Shown one piece after another: positions 18,636 to 29,407 of a DNA stretch of 64,000 nt. The stretch's first letter is position 1; every line of letters begins with the position of its first letter. A program made the position numbers and the translations under genes. The notes below the pieces were generated by a model. That model was not told the origin of the DNA and ran no database searches. It saw only the letters and a program-made list of their open reading frames with translations. Location of the stretch: positions 1-64,000 of the forward strand of contig JANQLM010000014.1 in assembly GCA_028280635.1 (NCBI GenBank), written 5' to 3'. Origin of the DNA: Halieaceae bacterium. GTDB taxonomy: Bacteria > Pseudomonadota > Gammaproteobacteria > Pseudomonadales > Halieaceae.

Positions 18636-18734
18636 GAAGTAGTGAAAACCACCGCCATTCTTAAAATTCCAGAGTAATTCACCGTTTTTCCTTGCTGTAC
18701 GTTTACTGCCAGAGTGTGACCTGGGCCGAATTTA

Positions 18735-18755
18735 CTTAAACCGAGATGGTTTAAG
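18735..18755. promoter_or_regulatory. Operator-like perfect inverted repeat upstream of diguanylate cyclase gene
   Basis: CTTAAACC-gagat-GGTTTAAG ending 8 nt before the ORF start. Confidence 0.5.
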
Positions 18756-18763
18756 CTGGGTCC

Positions 18764-20578
18764 ATGTCTGGAGGCAGTCGCTGCATAGGCCGGGTGGTTT
18801 GGTGCCTGGCGTCGCCCCTGGCGCTGTTTGCGCTGCTGTGGGCGGGGCCGACCGCCGCCAGCGATGAATCCTGCCTGGCCGATGCGCAGGGCAGTCAGCG
18901 GGACTTGCGCTGCTGGACCCTGGAGCATTCCATCACCCTGGACGGTAGCTGGCAGGTGCGCTCCGGCGAACTGCCGGAACGGGTCACCCCCGACTTTCTC
19001 ACCGAACCCGGCTGGGACCTGCTGCCGGTCACCCGCGCGTTGCAACAGCTCGGGCTGCCGTCGCTGGGTTCGCAGTTGAGCTACCAGGTTGAGCTTGAGC
19101 TACCCGCTGCCGATCTGCCTTTGTACCTGCGCCTGGGTGAGAGCTACAGCAATCTGCGGGTGTGGATTCTCGATGCCACGGGTGAACTGCAGTCGATTCA
19201 CCACAGCCACGAGGTGGCCACTGACCGGGTCGTGCGCCTGCCGACCCTGGCCGAAACCACCACCCTGTTGTTTCATGTGGAAAACACACTGCACCCGACC
19301 CTGGGTGGCATCACCCGGCCGCCGGAACTGGGCACCCATGAGATTCTCGAGAGCCGCATTCGCGCCGAGGTGATGTTTGGCGCCTTTTCCTGCGGCGCAC
19401 TGGTACTGCTGGCCTTGATCAACTGGAGTCTGTGGAGCGCTCGCAAGCACGACATGGCACCGCTGTATATCGCCCTGGCCGCGCTGGTCATGTGCGCGCG
19501 CATGCTGGATAGCGCGCGCCTGCTGCCGCTGCTGCTGCCGGACACTCCGTACTTCGTGCAGTGGCAGTTCGGCTGGTACACCATGGAGCTGTTTATCCTC
19601 ATCTGGGTGCTGTTTGTGCGCGCGCTGGCCCCCGCCGACGTGCCCGGCTGGCTGGTGTCGCTGACCGGCGCCCTGTGTTTCACGGTGATTGCCGGCAGCG
19701 TGGTGAGTGGTGATGCCGCGTCGATGATCCGTTGGGGTACCGTGAGCCGCGGCTACGGCCTGTTTGTTCTGATGCTGACGGGTTGGTACCTGATCAAACT
19801 GGTGCGTAAGCGGGAGGCGGTGACCAACTCGCTGTTTGCCAGCCTGCTGATTGCGGTGAGTGCGATGGCCTTCGATGTCGGCCTGCTGGCGCTGCGCATC
19901 ACCACGGTGCCCTCCATGTCCAACTACGCCTTTCTGTTGTTTGCGCTGTTGCAGACTATCGATATGAACCGGCGCTACCTTACCGCGCTGGCTGAGAGCG
20001 AAGCTCTGACCTACCGACTCGAAGAGCGGGTACACGAGCGCACCGAGGAGCTGACCCGGGCCAATGAGCGCCTGGCCCAGCAGGCGACCACCGACGGTCT
20101 CACCGGGCTCAAGAACCGGCGTGCCTTCAACGAGGTGTTCAGCCAGGAAATCAAGCGCCTGAAGCGGGGCGGTGAGGGCCTGTGCCTGGCGCTGCTGGAT
20201 ATCGACTTCTTCAAGTCCATCAATGACAGCCACGGACACGACGGCGGCGACCAGGTGCTGAAGAATGTGGCCCGGGTACTGGAAACGGAATTGCGCGCCA
20301 CCGACACGGTGGCACGGATCGGCGGCGAGGAATTCGCGGTGCTGTTGCCCACCCAGCAGGTGAGCGGCGCGCGGGCCCGCCTCGAGGAACTGCGTCAGCG
20401 TATCGCCAACTCCCCGCTGGAGGATGAAGACAAGCAGATCTCGGTAACGGTGAGCATCGGCCTGACGCGAGTGACGGCGGAAGACAGCATCAAGAAAGCC
20501 AGCAAGCGCGCTGACGATGCGCTGTATGCGGCCAAGCGCGGCGGCCGCAACCAGCTCCAGACCGCCGATGGCTTCTAG
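18764..20578 (+). CDS. 7TMR-DISM-type diguanylate cyclase (GGDEF)
   Basis: Signal/TM region with seven hydrophobic segments; 'TTDGLTGLKNRRAFNEVF', 'ARIGGEEFAVLL'. Confidence 0.88.
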   Translation: MSGGSRCIGRVVWCLASPLALFALLWAGPTAASDESCLADAQGSQRDLRCWTLEHSITLDGSWQVRSGELPERVTPDFLTEPGWDLLPVTRALQQLGLPSLGSQLSYQVELELPAADLPLYLRLGESYSNLRVWILDATGELQSIHHSHEVATDRVVRLPTLAETTTLLFHVENTLHPTLGGITRPPELGTHEILESRIRAEVMFGAFSCGALVLLALINWSLWSARKHDMAPLYIALAALVMCARMLDSARLLPLLLPDTPYFVQWQFGWYTMELFILIWVLFVRALAPADVPGWLVSLTGALCFTVIAGSVVSGDAASMIRWGTVSRGYGLFVLMLTGWYLIKLVRKREAVTNSLFASLLIAVSAMAFDVGLLALRITTVPSMSNYAFLLFALLQTIDMNRRYLTALAESEALTYRLEERVHERTEELTRANERLAQQATTDGLTGLKNRRAFNEVFSQEIKRLKRGGEGLCLALLDIDFFKSINDSHGHDGGDQVLKNVARVLETELRATDTVARIGGEEFAVLLPTQQVSGARARLEELRQRIANSPLEDEDKQISVTVSIGLTRVTAEDSIKKASKRADDALYAAKRGGRNQLQTADGF

Positions 20579-20654
20579 TGCGGTAACAAGGTCTCCCGTT
20601 CCCCGTTCCAGAGCCTGATGGTGGCGCCGGCCCCCGCAGGCTAGTCCCGGTGCG

Positions 20655-21902
20655 TTAGAGCGCCCTATCAAGCGCTGCCAGTATCCGCTCCGCCTCTTCC
20701 ACGGTGTTGTAGTGCAGCAACGAGATGCGCACCACGCCGTCGGCGGGGTCGATGTCCATTGCCTCCAGCGCCCGCGGGGCGTAGAAATCGCCGTTCTCGG
20801 TGCCGATGCCGTCGGCCTGCAGGGCGGCCGCCACCACTGCGGAGCTGTGGGCCAGCGGCCGGAACGCGATAGTGGGCGCGCGGTCGCCGTCGCGGCAGTG
20901 GGGCTTGCCCAGCAGCTGCACCTTGCCGGAGTTACCCAGGTAGTCCAGCAGCGGCTCCGCCAATGCCCGTTCCTGGGCGGTGATCAGCTCGTACAGGGCC
21001 GCGCTGCGCGTCGCCCGGCCGTCCGCGGTGCTGCCGCCATGCTGCACATGCAGGGCCTCAAAGTAATCCAGCACCCCCTGGCAGGCGGCGATCTGCCCGT
21101 GCTGGGGGCCGGCGGGGTTGTAGCGTTTCGCCGGGTCGTCGCGATTGAAATAGTGGCCCTGGCCGTCCAGCTCCGCCGACAGCTCACTTTTCACATACAG
21201 CAGCCCCTGGTGAGGTCCGTACACCTTGTACAGGCTGAACATATAGACATCCACGCCCAGCGCTTTCACATCGGGGACGTGATGTGGGACATAGGACACT
21301 GCGTCCACGCAGACTTTTGCGGGGCTGCGGGCGTGAATCTGGCGGGTGATCTCCGCCACCGGGTTCACCGTGCCCATCAGGTTGGAGCTGTGGGTGAAGA
21401 ACACCCAGCGGGTGTTGTCATTGAGCAGCCGGTACAGGTCTTCCGGGTCCAGCAGGCCGGTCTCGGGGTCGACCGCCCACTCGCAGACTGTCGCCCCTTT
21501 TTCCTCGGCCTTGCGTGCCCAGGCGCCGATATTGGCCTCGTGATCCTGTTGGCAGATGATGATCTCGTCCCGCGGGCCCCAGCCCGCGCCCAGGGCCTGC
21601 GCCATCACATAGCTGTTGGCCGAGGTGGAGGGGCCCAGGGTCAGTTCCTTCGCATCCACATTCAGGGCGGCGGCCCAGTTGGCCCTGGCCCGGTCCATGG
21701 CCTCACCGGCCTCCCGGGAGGGCGTGAACTGGGAGTAGGGCTGCACCCGGGTATGGGTGTTGTAATGGTTGAGCAGCTCGATCACCGGGGCGGCTACAAA
21801 GCTGCCGCCGGCGTTGCTGCAGAACACCACTTCTGGATAGTCGGCGCACTGGGGAAACTGGGAGCGAACGTAGTCTAGGTTGAGCTTTGAATCGAGTGGC
21901 AT
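20655..21902 (-). CDS. Class V aminotransferase / cysteine desulfurase-like protein
   Basis: 'FCSNAGGSFVAAPVIELLNHYNTH', 'CVDAVSYVPHHVPDVKALGVDVYMFSLYKVYGPHQG'. Confidence 0.82.
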   Translation of the reverse strand: MPLDSKLNLDYVRSQFPQCADYPEVVFCSNAGGSFVAAPVIELLNHYNTHTRVQPYSQFTPSREAGEAMDRARANWAAALNVDAKELTLGPSTSANSYVMAQALGAGWGPRDEIIICQQDHEANIGAWARKAEEKGATVCEWAVDPETGLLDPEDLYRLLNDNTRWVFFTHSSNLMGTVNPVAEITRQIHARSPAKVCVDAVSYVPHHVPDVKALGVDVYMFSLYKVYGPHQGLLYVKSELSAELDGQGHYFNRDDPAKRYNPAGPQHGQIAACQGVLDYFEALHVQHGGSTADGRATRSAALYELITAQERALAEPLLDYLGNSGKVQLLGKPHCRDGDRAPTIAFRPLAHSSAVVAAALQADGIGTENGDFYAPRALEAMDIDPADGVVRISLLHYNTVEEAERILAALDRAL

Positions 21903-22003
21903 GGCGCTAGGGTCCGTACTGCAATGGGCGCCAAGATACCACCAAAGCGCGAGGGAAAATCGCTCGGGCACCTTTTTTGCGCCGCTTTCACTACACTTAA
22001 TTG

Positions 22004-23323
22004 ATGGCGCTCAAGAATCAGCTATTCAACCGGGCCAGCGTGGCCGCCCTGATGGTGCTGCGGCTATTGGACCGCTACGTCAGTGGCAGCAATCTGGGCC
22101 GCACCATCGAGGAGGCGCGCCGGGATCCGCACACCGGTTACCGCCACCTGCGCCAGCTCGGCCCGGTGGTGCGCTCCTACGCCAGCCGCGGCTGGTTGGT
22201 CACCCGGTTTGAGGCGGTGCAGGCCGCTTCCCGCGACCCGCGCTTCGGCAACGACATGCGCAAGAACCGCTTTCTTTCCACTGTGCTGCGCGCCGCCGCG
22301 GACGGCCGCCCGGTACCGGTGCTGGATAGCCCCTCCATGATCGTGCTGGACCCGCCGGACCATACCCGCCTGCGTCGGCTGGTCAGCCAGGGTTTTACCA
22401 ACCGCTATGTGCAGACCCTGGCGCCGAGGATCGAGCGCATCGTTGCGCAGTGCCTGGCCGGTCTGGATGGCGAGGGTGAGGTGGATATCGTTGAGCACCT
22501 GGCGCGGCCGCTGCCCGCTATCGTTATCGCCGAGATGCTGGGGCTGCCGGAAGCCGACCGCGAACAGTTTCGGGTCTGGGCCCAGCAGATGCTGGGTATT
22601 ACCGCCGTCGGTGAGCCGCAATTGATTGAGCAGGCTACCATTGCCAACGAAGAGCTGGTGGATTACCTGAAGGGCATTATCGAGCAGAAACGCCAGCAGC
22701 CGGATGACGACATCATCAGCCAGCTTATTGTGGCAGAGGAGGAGGGTGACCGGCTGACCGCCGATGAGATGTACTCCACCTGCACCCTGTTGCTGAACGC
22801 CGGCCACCTTACCACCACCAGCCTGATTGGCTCCGGCCTGTGGCTGCTGCTGCGCCACCCGGAGCAGCTTGAGAAGCTGCGCGCCGACCGCGGCCTGATG
22901 GACAACGCTATTGAGGAGATGCTGCGCTACGAGGCCCCGGTGCAGTTTACTCCGCGTTTTGCGCTGGAAGACATGAGCTTCTACGGCCAGCGCATCCGCA
23001 AGAACCAGCTCGTGCTGCTGATGGTCGCCTGCGCCAACCGCGATGAGGCCGCCAATCCCAACCCGGGCCTGTTCGATATCACCCGCGAGGAAATCAATCA
23101 CGTCGCCTTCGGTCATGGCATCCACCTCTGCCTGGGTCTTGCCCTGGCGAAGCTGGAAGCGAAGATCGCCTTCAACGCCATCCTCGACCGCTTCGATTCC
23201 CTGGAGCTCATCGACCGCGAGCCACCCTGGGCCCAGAACGCCCTGGTGCGGGGGCCGGATCGTTTGCTTGTTCGCTACCGGGTCGGCGGTGCAGAGGCGC
23301 TGCCGCAGGCGGCTACTAGTTGA
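22004..23323 (+). CDS. Cytochrome P450
   Basis: 'LNAGHLTTTSLIGSGL', ExxR 'EEMLRYE', heme loop 'FGHGIHLCLGLALAKLE'. Confidence 0.92.
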   Translation: MALKNQLFNRASVAALMVLRLLDRYVSGSNLGRTIEEARRDPHTGYRHLRQLGPVVRSYASRGWLVTRFEAVQAASRDPRFGNDMRKNRFLSTVLRAAADGRPVPVLDSPSMIVLDPPDHTRLRRLVSQGFTNRYVQTLAPRIERIVAQCLAGLDGEGEVDIVEHLARPLPAIVIAEMLGLPEADREQFRVWAQQMLGITAVGEPQLIEQATIANEELVDYLKGIIEQKRQQPDDDIISQLIVAEEEGDRLTADEMYSTCTLLLNAGHLTTTSLIGSGLWLLLRHPEQLEKLRADRGLMDNAIEEMLRYEAPVQFTPRFALEDMSFYGQRIRKNQLVLLMVACANRDEAANPNPGLFDITREEINHVAFGHGIHLCLGLALAKLEAKIAFNAILDRFDSLELIDREPPWAQNALVRGPDRLLVRYRVGGAEALPQAATS

Positions 23324-25103
23324 ACGCCATCCCCTCATAGGGATTTGGTCCGCCGGCGGCGATCCAGGCGTCCAGTTCGTCTTCCAGCACCCACAGCGGC
23401 ACCGAGCGCAGGCCGAGGATCTTGTCATGGAAGTAGCGCTGGTCGAAGTCGGTGCCCAGGGTGTCTTCCGCCTTGGCGCGTTTTTCGCGGATCAGCATTT
23501 CCCCCAGCTTGTAGGCCAGTGCCTGGCCGGGCCAGGAGATGTAGCGGTCGATCTCGGTGGTAATCTCGTGTTCTGACATGGCGGCGTTGTCGCGCAGGTA
23601 GGCCAGGGCCTGCTCGCGGCTCCAGCCGAACTGGTGCACGCCGGTGTCGATCACCAGCCGGCAGGCGCGCCACATTTCGTAGGTGAGCTGGCCAAAGCGC
23701 TCGTAGGGGGTGCGGTAGATGCCGATCTGGCCGCCCAGCCACTCGGTGTACAGGCCCCAGCCCTCGCCATAGCCGGAGAAATAGTTGTAGGCCCGGAACT
23801 CCGGTATCTCTCCCGGCGCCTCCCGGGAAATCGCGGCCTGCAGCGAATGCCCCGGCGAGCACTCATGCAGGGTGAGCGCCGGCAGCGTGTACAGCGGTCG
23901 CGCCGGCAGGTTGTAGGTATTCATCAGGCAGCGACCGTAGCCGCCACGGCCGCCGGTGTAGATCGGTGCGATAGCGTCCGGCACCGGGGCAATGGTGTGG
24001 CGCTTGCGGGGCAGGAAGCCCAGCACCTTGTCGAGCTGGGCGGCCATGCGCTTGTCCACATAGGCGGACACGCCCATCAGTTCATCCGGCGTTTTGGCAT
24101 AGAACTGCGGGTCGCTGCGCAGGAACTCAAAGAACTCGGGCAGCTCACCGGGGAACTCCACTTCCACCAGGATGGCCTGCATTTCGGCCCTGATGCGCGC
24201 CACCTCTGCCAGGCCCTTGTCGTGAATCTCCCGGGGTGTGAGGTTCAGGGTGGTAAAGCCGCGAATCTGGGCCTGGTAGAACGCCTCGCCGTCGGGCAGC
24301 TCGCTGGCCGCCAGCTCGGTGCGGGCCCCGGGCAGGTACTCCTCGCGCATAAATACCAGCAACTGGGTGTAGGCCGGCACCACCGACTCATCGATAGCGG
24401 CCAGCACCTCGGCGGTGATGCGCTCGCGCTCCTCGCCGGTCATGTTGGCCGGGAAATGGCCCAGGGGCACTGCGAAGGGGTTGTCCCTGCCCGTGGCGAT
24501 GTAGGCCTCAATGGAGACATCCCGGCCCGCCAGGGTAATGGCGGGCGGTGTATAGCCGCGCTCCAGCCCGGCACGCATATTGACCTGGTTCTGTTCAAAG
24601 TAACGCGGCAGGTCGTACAGGCGCCCCAGGTAGCGTCGGTAGGCGGCGAGGTCATCAAAGCCCGAGGCCTGGGGGTGCAGGCCGCCCCAGAAGAAGGTAT
24701 CGGAGTTTAGTGGCGCTTCATAAGTACGATAGCGGGCATCGCTGGCCAGCGTGGAGACAATCTGCTCGAACACCGCTGCGTTGATACGCTCTTCGTCACT
24801 CAACTCCTCGCGGGGAATGGTGGCCAGTTCGGCCAGTGCCGCATCCCAGTAGGCGAGCCGTTCAGCGTAGGCCGCCGGCGAGACATCCGGCAGGTGGTCG
24901 GCGTCCACCCAGTCACCCATCGTATTGCGCATCTGCGCCTGCTGGTCCTGGCGCCAGGCCCACTCCCGTTCATACAGGGCCTTGAGCTGCGCATCGGCGC
25001 CTTTTTCTTCACTGGCAGGGGATGCGGGATTCGCAACGGGTAATTCGGAGACAGAGCACGCGGTCAGCAGCAGCGTTACAAGCGTGAAGCGGAGCAGGGG
25101 CAT
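23316..25103 (-). CDS. DUF885 family lipoprotein
   Basis: Lipobox 'LLLTAC'; 'LHECSPGHSLQ', 'GYGEGWGLYTEWLG'. Confidence 0.88.
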   Translation of the reverse strand: MPLLRFTLVTLLLTACSVSELPVANPASPASEEKGADAQLKALYEREWAWRQDQQAQMRNTMGDWVDADHLPDVSPAAYAERLAYWDAALAELATIPREELSDEERINAAVFEQIVSTLASDARYRTYEAPLNSDTFFWGGLHPQASGFDDLAAYRRYLGRLYDLPRYFEQNQVNMRAGLERGYTPPAITLAGRDVSIEAYIATGRDNPFAVPLGHFPANMTGEERERITAEVLAAIDESVVPAYTQLLVFMREEYLPGARTELAASELPDGEAFYQAQIRGFTTLNLTPREIHDKGLAEVARIRAEMQAILVEVEFPGELPEFFEFLRSDPQFYAKTPDELMGVSAYVDKRMAAQLDKVLGFLPRKRHTIAPVPDAIAPIYTGGRGGYGRCLMNTYNLPARPLYTLPALTLHECSPGHSLQAAISREAPGEIPEFRAYNYFSGYGEGWGLYTEWLGGQIGIYRTPYERFGQLTYEMWRACRLVIDTGVHQFGWSREQALAYLRDNAAMSEHEITTEIDRYISWPGQALAYKLGEMLIREKRAKAEDTLGTDFDQRYFHDKILGLRSVPLWVLEDELDAWIAAGGPNPYEGMAFN

Positions 25104-25345
25104 GGCGGGTATCCGTGGTCACAATACCCAGACCATACGCCACCGGACGCAGCCCTGGCTATGCGGGCGAGGACAGATGGGTCGTGAAAAAGTTCCCCGT
25201 AGAGTCGACAAAAACCTGGTTCAGCGACTTTGGTCACAAAACTAGTCTTTACCAGCATTCTGCCTGATCTCTTGACACATGTGGCTCGTAAATTTCCTGG
25301 AGCTCACAAGGCTCGCCCCTGATGTAATTTCTGAGAGGTAACTTC

Positions 25346-26134
25346 ATGAAGAATACGACCATCCTGGCCCGCGGAGCGCTAGGCGTCATGCTTATGTCTG
25401 CACCACTGGTGCAGGCGGCAGATGTCTATGTTGGCGCCACCTACGGCATTGTTGATATGGACGACATCGATACCGACGGTAACTTCACTTCTGATTTCAC
25501 CACCGGCACCGTGACGGGTGTTAACCCGCCGCTGACCATCCCCGCCGGAGAGCCTGTGAACTGGAACACTGAACTGGATGACGGCGATGGCTTTGGCCTG
25601 GTGTTCGGTGTTCAGTTCGAACTGTTCCGCGCTGAGATCGAGTACTCATACACCAGCAACGATGTTGACTCCCACGACGGTGTCACCGCGGCGGGTATCG
25701 GCCTGGACGGCATCGATGCCGGCGTGTTGCTGACGGGGAATGTCGGCGACCTCGGCACCACCGTGGGCCAACTGGTGGGCAACGGCCAGGGTGAAGTGGA
25801 AACCTCCACCTTCTTCCTGAATGGTTACTACGACTTCAAGAACAGCACCAACTGGACTCCGTTCCTGGGTGCGGGCATCGGCTACGCCAATGTCGAGATC
25901 GACTACTCTCCCTCCAACGTCGGCATTATCGATGATGACGACGATGTCTTCGCCTGGCAGATCATGGGCGGCGTGAGCTACGCCATCAACGAGCAGTTCG
26001 AGATTACCGGTTCCATCCGCTATCGCGAGACCGATGAAGCCGAGTTCAATTCCGACCTGCTGCCGGCGGAGTTCGACATCGAAACCGAGACCCTGATCTA
26101 CGATGTGGGGATTCGCTACAACTTCAGCATCTGA
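25346..26134 (+). CDS. Outer-membrane beta-barrel protein
   Basis: Signal peptide; alternating amphipathic strands; 'FLGAGIGYANVEI', C-terminal 'LIYDVGIRYNFSI'. Confidence 0.75.
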   Translation: MKNTTILARGALGVMLMSAPLVQAADVYVGATYGIVDMDDIDTDGNFTSDFTTGTVTGVNPPLTIPAGEPVNWNTELDDGDGFGLVFGVQFELFRAEIEYSYTSNDVDSHDGVTAAGIGLDGIDAGVLLTGNVGDLGTTVGQLVGNGQGEVETSTFFLNGYYDFKNSTNWTPFLGAGIGYANVEIDYSPSNVGIIDDDDDVFAWQIMGGVSYAINEQFEITGSIRYRETDEAEFNSDLLPAEFDIETETLIYDVGIRYNFSI

Positions 26135-26158
26135 CCCTACCGGTTCATAGTGCTTTTG

Positions 26159-26181
26159 AGGGCCCCGTGGGGCCCTTTTTT
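26159..26181 (+). terminator. Rho-independent terminator after the OMP gene
   Basis: AGGGCCCC-gt-GGGGCCCTTTTTT, 25 nt after the stop codon. Confidence 0.85.
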
Positions 26182-26306
26182 GTGTATCTCTCCTTGCATT
26201 TTGCACAGGTCATCCCGCTGATAGATCAACTGATCTCGCGTTCGCTGGGCGGGAGTTTTGTTCACACTATACTATTCGGCTGTTGCCGCTATGGGGGAAT
26301 AGCACC

Positions 26307-27437
26307 ATGCTCAATCGCGCCTTTGCCATCCTGGCACTGCTGTCTGCAACGCTGCCGGCCCACGCTGACCTACCCTTTGGCGTAAAGGAGATGGCCCGCT
26401 TTGACCAGCCCTGGGCCATGGACTTCCTGCCCGACGGCCGCCTGCTGGTGACCGAGAAGAAGGGCAGCCTGTTCATTGTCGACCCCGAGGGCAACAAACA
26501 GCCGGTAGGCGGCGAGCCCGACGTTGACTTCGGCGGCCAGGGCGGTTTCGGTGATGTGCTGGTACACCCGGATTTCGGGAAGAACAGCATCTTGTACCTG
26601 AGCTACGCCGAGGCCGGCGTCGGCGATACCCGGGGGGCCGTGGTGGCGCGGGCCAAACTCGACCCGGAAGGTGAGCGACCGATGCTCTTGGACATCGAGG
26701 TGATCTGGCGGCAGTATCCCAAGGTGCTGGGCCGTGGCCACTACGGCCACCGCCTGTTGATCGATACCGACGGCTACCTGTGGATTACCTCCGGCGACCG
26801 GCAGAAGTTCACGCCGGCCCAGGACATGCAGTCCAACATCGGCAAGATCCTGCGCCTGAACCAGGACGGCTCCATTCCGGAGGATAACCCCTTCGTGGAT
26901 TACCTGGAGAGCGATCCCAACGTTGACGACGAGGCGGTGTATGGCGAGATCTGGGCCCTGGGCGTGCGCAACCCGCTGGGCATTGCGCAGGCGCCGGACG
27001 GGCGCATCTGGGAAGTGGAGATGGGGCCCCTGCACGGCGATGAGATTAATCTCGTGAAGCGTGGCGCCAACTACGGCTATCCGATAGTGTCCAACGGTGA
27101 TCACTACGACGGCCGGGAAATCCTCGACCATGACGCCCGCCCGGAATTCGATGCCCCGGCCATCTGGTGGGACCCGACCATCGCCCCCGGCGACATGATC
27201 ATCTACAACGGCAAGATGTTCCGCGACTGGCGCGGCGATGCCCTGGTGGCGGGCCTGGCTTCGCGGGCCATCATCCGCGTGGAGTTGAACAGGGACGGCA
27301 GCGCGGAAGAAGTCGAGCGCTACGAACTGGGCCAGCGCATCCGCGCGTTGGGAGAGGGCCCGGACGGCGCCGTCTGGGTGCTGGAAGATGAACGCCGCGA
27401 CCAGGGCGGCCGGCTGTTGAAACTGACTCCGCGGTAG
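26307..27437 (+). CDS. PQQ-dependent sugar dehydrogenase (soluble Gdh/Asd-like)
   Basis: 'LDQPWAMDFLPDGRLLVTEK'-like N-terminus, 'GHYGHRLLIDTDGYLWITSGDR', 'GANYGYPIVSNGDHYDG'. Confidence 0.88.
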   Translation: MLNRAFAILALLSATLPAHADLPFGVKEMARFDQPWAMDFLPDGRLLVTEKKGSLFIVDPEGNKQPVGGEPDVDFGGQGGFGDVLVHPDFGKNSILYLSYAEAGVGDTRGAVVARAKLDPEGERPMLLDIEVIWRQYPKVLGRGHYGHRLLIDTDGYLWITSGDRQKFTPAQDMQSNIGKILRLNQDGSIPEDNPFVDYLESDPNVDDEAVYGEIWALGVRNPLGIAQAPDGRIWEVEMGPLHGDEINLVKRGANYGYPIVSNGDHYDGREILDHDARPEFDAPAIWWDPTIAPGDMIIYNGKMFRDWRGDALVAGLASRAIIRVELNRDGSAEEVERYELGQRIRALGEGPDGAVWVLEDERRDQGGRLLKLTPR

Positions 27438-27447
27438 CGCCGAGGGC

Positions 27448-29271
27448 CTAGGCCGTCAGGTCGGATTCCTGCGGCACCAGGCCCTTCTGATCGGCGATGA
27501 CCCGCAGGAACACCTCGCCGTATTTGTCGAGCTTGCGCTGGCCCACACCGCCGAGCTCGCTGAACTGGCTCATGCTGGTGGGCTGCGTGACGCACATTTC
27601 CTGCAGTGTGCTGTCGTGGAAGATCACATAGGGCGGCACACCCTGGGCCTCGGCGAGCCGGCGGCGGCAGTCCCGCAGGGCCTCCCACAGGCCGACATCG
27701 AGATTTTCAGGCAGCGGCGTTTTGGTCTGCCGTTTGGCCGCCGTCTGTTTCACTTCGCGGCGCAGGTCGATGGATTCCTCGCCCTTCAGCAGCGGCCGGC
27801 ATTTCGGTTCCAGCCGCAGGGAGCCGAAGCCCTCCAGGTCCACGCTGAAGTAGCCGCGCGCCACCAGTTGCCGGAACACCGAACGCCACTGGTTCGCATC
27901 CAGGTCCCTGCCGACACCGTGGGTGGGCAGCAGGTGGTGGTCCCACTGGAAAATGCGGTCGTTCTCGGCGCCTCTCAGCACATCGATCAGATGATTCACG
28001 CCAAAGCGCTGGCCGGTGCGGTAGGCGGCACTCAGGGCCATGCGTGCGGCTTCGGTGCCGTCCCAGGTGTCCACCGGGTTGAGGCAGGTATCGCAGTTGC
28101 CGCAGGGTTCAGGTAACTCCTCGCCAAAGTAGCCCAACAGCGCCTGGCGCCGGCAGCTGGTGATCTCACACAGGCCCAGCATGGCGTTGAGGCGATGCTG
28201 CTCGGCGCGTTTGTGCTCCTCACTGCCCTCGGAGTTGGCCATCATCTGCCGCAGCTTGATCACGTCCTGCAGGCCGTAGACCATCCAGGCATCGGCGGGC
28301 TGGCCGTCGCGGCCCGCGCGGCCGGTTTCCTGGTAGTAGCTTTCCACGGTCTTGGGCAGGTCCAGGTGGGCGACGAAACGCACATCCGGCTTGTCGATGC
28401 CCATGCCAAAGGCGATGGTGGCGACCACGATGACCCCGTCTTCTTTCAAAAAGCGGGACTGGTGGTAGGCACGCATCTCACTGGACAGGCCCGCGTGGTA
28501 GGGCAGGGCGGTGAAGCCTTCCTCGCACAGCCAGGCGGCAATTTGCTCGGTCTTGTTGCGGGACAGGCAGTAGACGATGCCGGCGTCATTGGGGTGCTCG
28601 TTCTTGAGGAACTTGAGCAGTTGGGTCTTCGGGTTGTGCCGCGGGGCAATCCGGTAACAGATATTGGGCCGGTCGAAGCCGGCGATAAACTGCCGGGCCT
28701 CTCCCAGGTCCAGCCGGCTGACAATCTCGGCCCGGGTGCGGGCATCGGCGGTGGCGGTGAGTGCGATGCGGGGTACGGCGGGGAACTGCTCGTGCAGCAG
28801 CGTGAGTTTCAGATAGTCCGACCGGAAATCGTGCCCCCACTGGCTCACGCAGTGGGCTTCATCGATGGCAAACAGGGCCAGCCGGCTTTGCGCCAGCAGT
28901 TCCAACATGCGCGGCTGGTTGAGCCGCTCCGGGGCGATGTACAAAAGGTCCAGCTCGCCTGTCAGCAACTGCTGCTCCACTGCCTCCGCCTCGAAGGGCG
29001 GCAGAGTGGAGTTCAGGAAACTGGCGCGGATGCCCAATTGCTTCAGCGCATCCACCTGATCCTGCATCAGGGCAATCAGCGGTGAGATGACGATGGCGCA
29101 ACCATCCCGGGCCAGCGCCGGCACCTGGTAGCACAGGGACTTGCCTCCGCCGGTGGGCATCAGCACCAGTGCGTCACCACCGGCCAGCACGGTATCGATA
29201 ATCTCGCCCTGGGGTGGGCGGAATTCGGCGTAGCCGAAGGTGTTCTGGAGGATTTGCTTTGGTTTCGGCAT
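27448..29271 (-). CDS. recQ: ATP-dependent DNA helicase RecQ
   Basis: '[16 protein letters not shown]', '[17 protein letters not shown]', '[17 protein letters not shown]', HRDC domain. Confidence 0.95.
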   Translation of the reverse strand: MPKPKQILQNTFGYAEFRPPQGEIIDTVLAGGDALVLMPTGGGKSLCYQVPALARDGCAIVISPLIALMQDQVDALKQLGIRASFLNSTLPPFEAEAVEQQLLTGELDLLYIAPERLNQPRMLELLAQSRLALFAIDEAHCVSQWGHDFRSDYLKLTLLHEQFPAVPRIALTATADARTRAEIVSRLDLGEARQFIAGFDRPNICYRIAPRHNPKTQLLKFLKNEHPNDAGIVYCLSRNKTEQIAAWLCEEGFTALPYHAGLSSEMRAYHQSRFLKEDGVIVVATIAFGMGIDKPDVRFVAHLDLPKTVESYYQETGRAGRDGQPADAWMVYGLQDVIKLRQMMANSEGSEEHKRAEQHRLNAMLGLCEITSCRRQALLGYFGEELPEPCGNCDTCLNPVDTWDGTEAARMALSAAYRTGQRFGVNHLIDVLRGAENDRIFQWDHHLLPTHGVGRDLDANQWRSVFRQLVARGYFSVDLEGFGSLRLEPKCRPLLKGEESIDLRREVKQTAAKRQTKTPLPENLDVGLWEALRDCRRRLAEAQGVPPYVIFHDSTLQEMCVTQPTSMSQFSELGGVGQRKLDKYGEVFLRVIADQKGLVPQESDLTA

Positions 29272-29407
29272 GGCCGGGTTGTTTTTACTTCAGCCCCGAT
29301 TATGCAGCATCGGTGGGTTGAAGTAACCGAGCCGGCACGGTGCATTTTCATCTGGACCGATCGTGTTGTTCGTTGCATATTAGCCCTGCCGCCAGGCACC
29401 GTGGCTT

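Noticed and set aside
25272-25290. TTGACA box upstream of the OMP gene as a sigma-70 promoter
   Set aside because: No convincing -10 element at 16-18 nt spacing.
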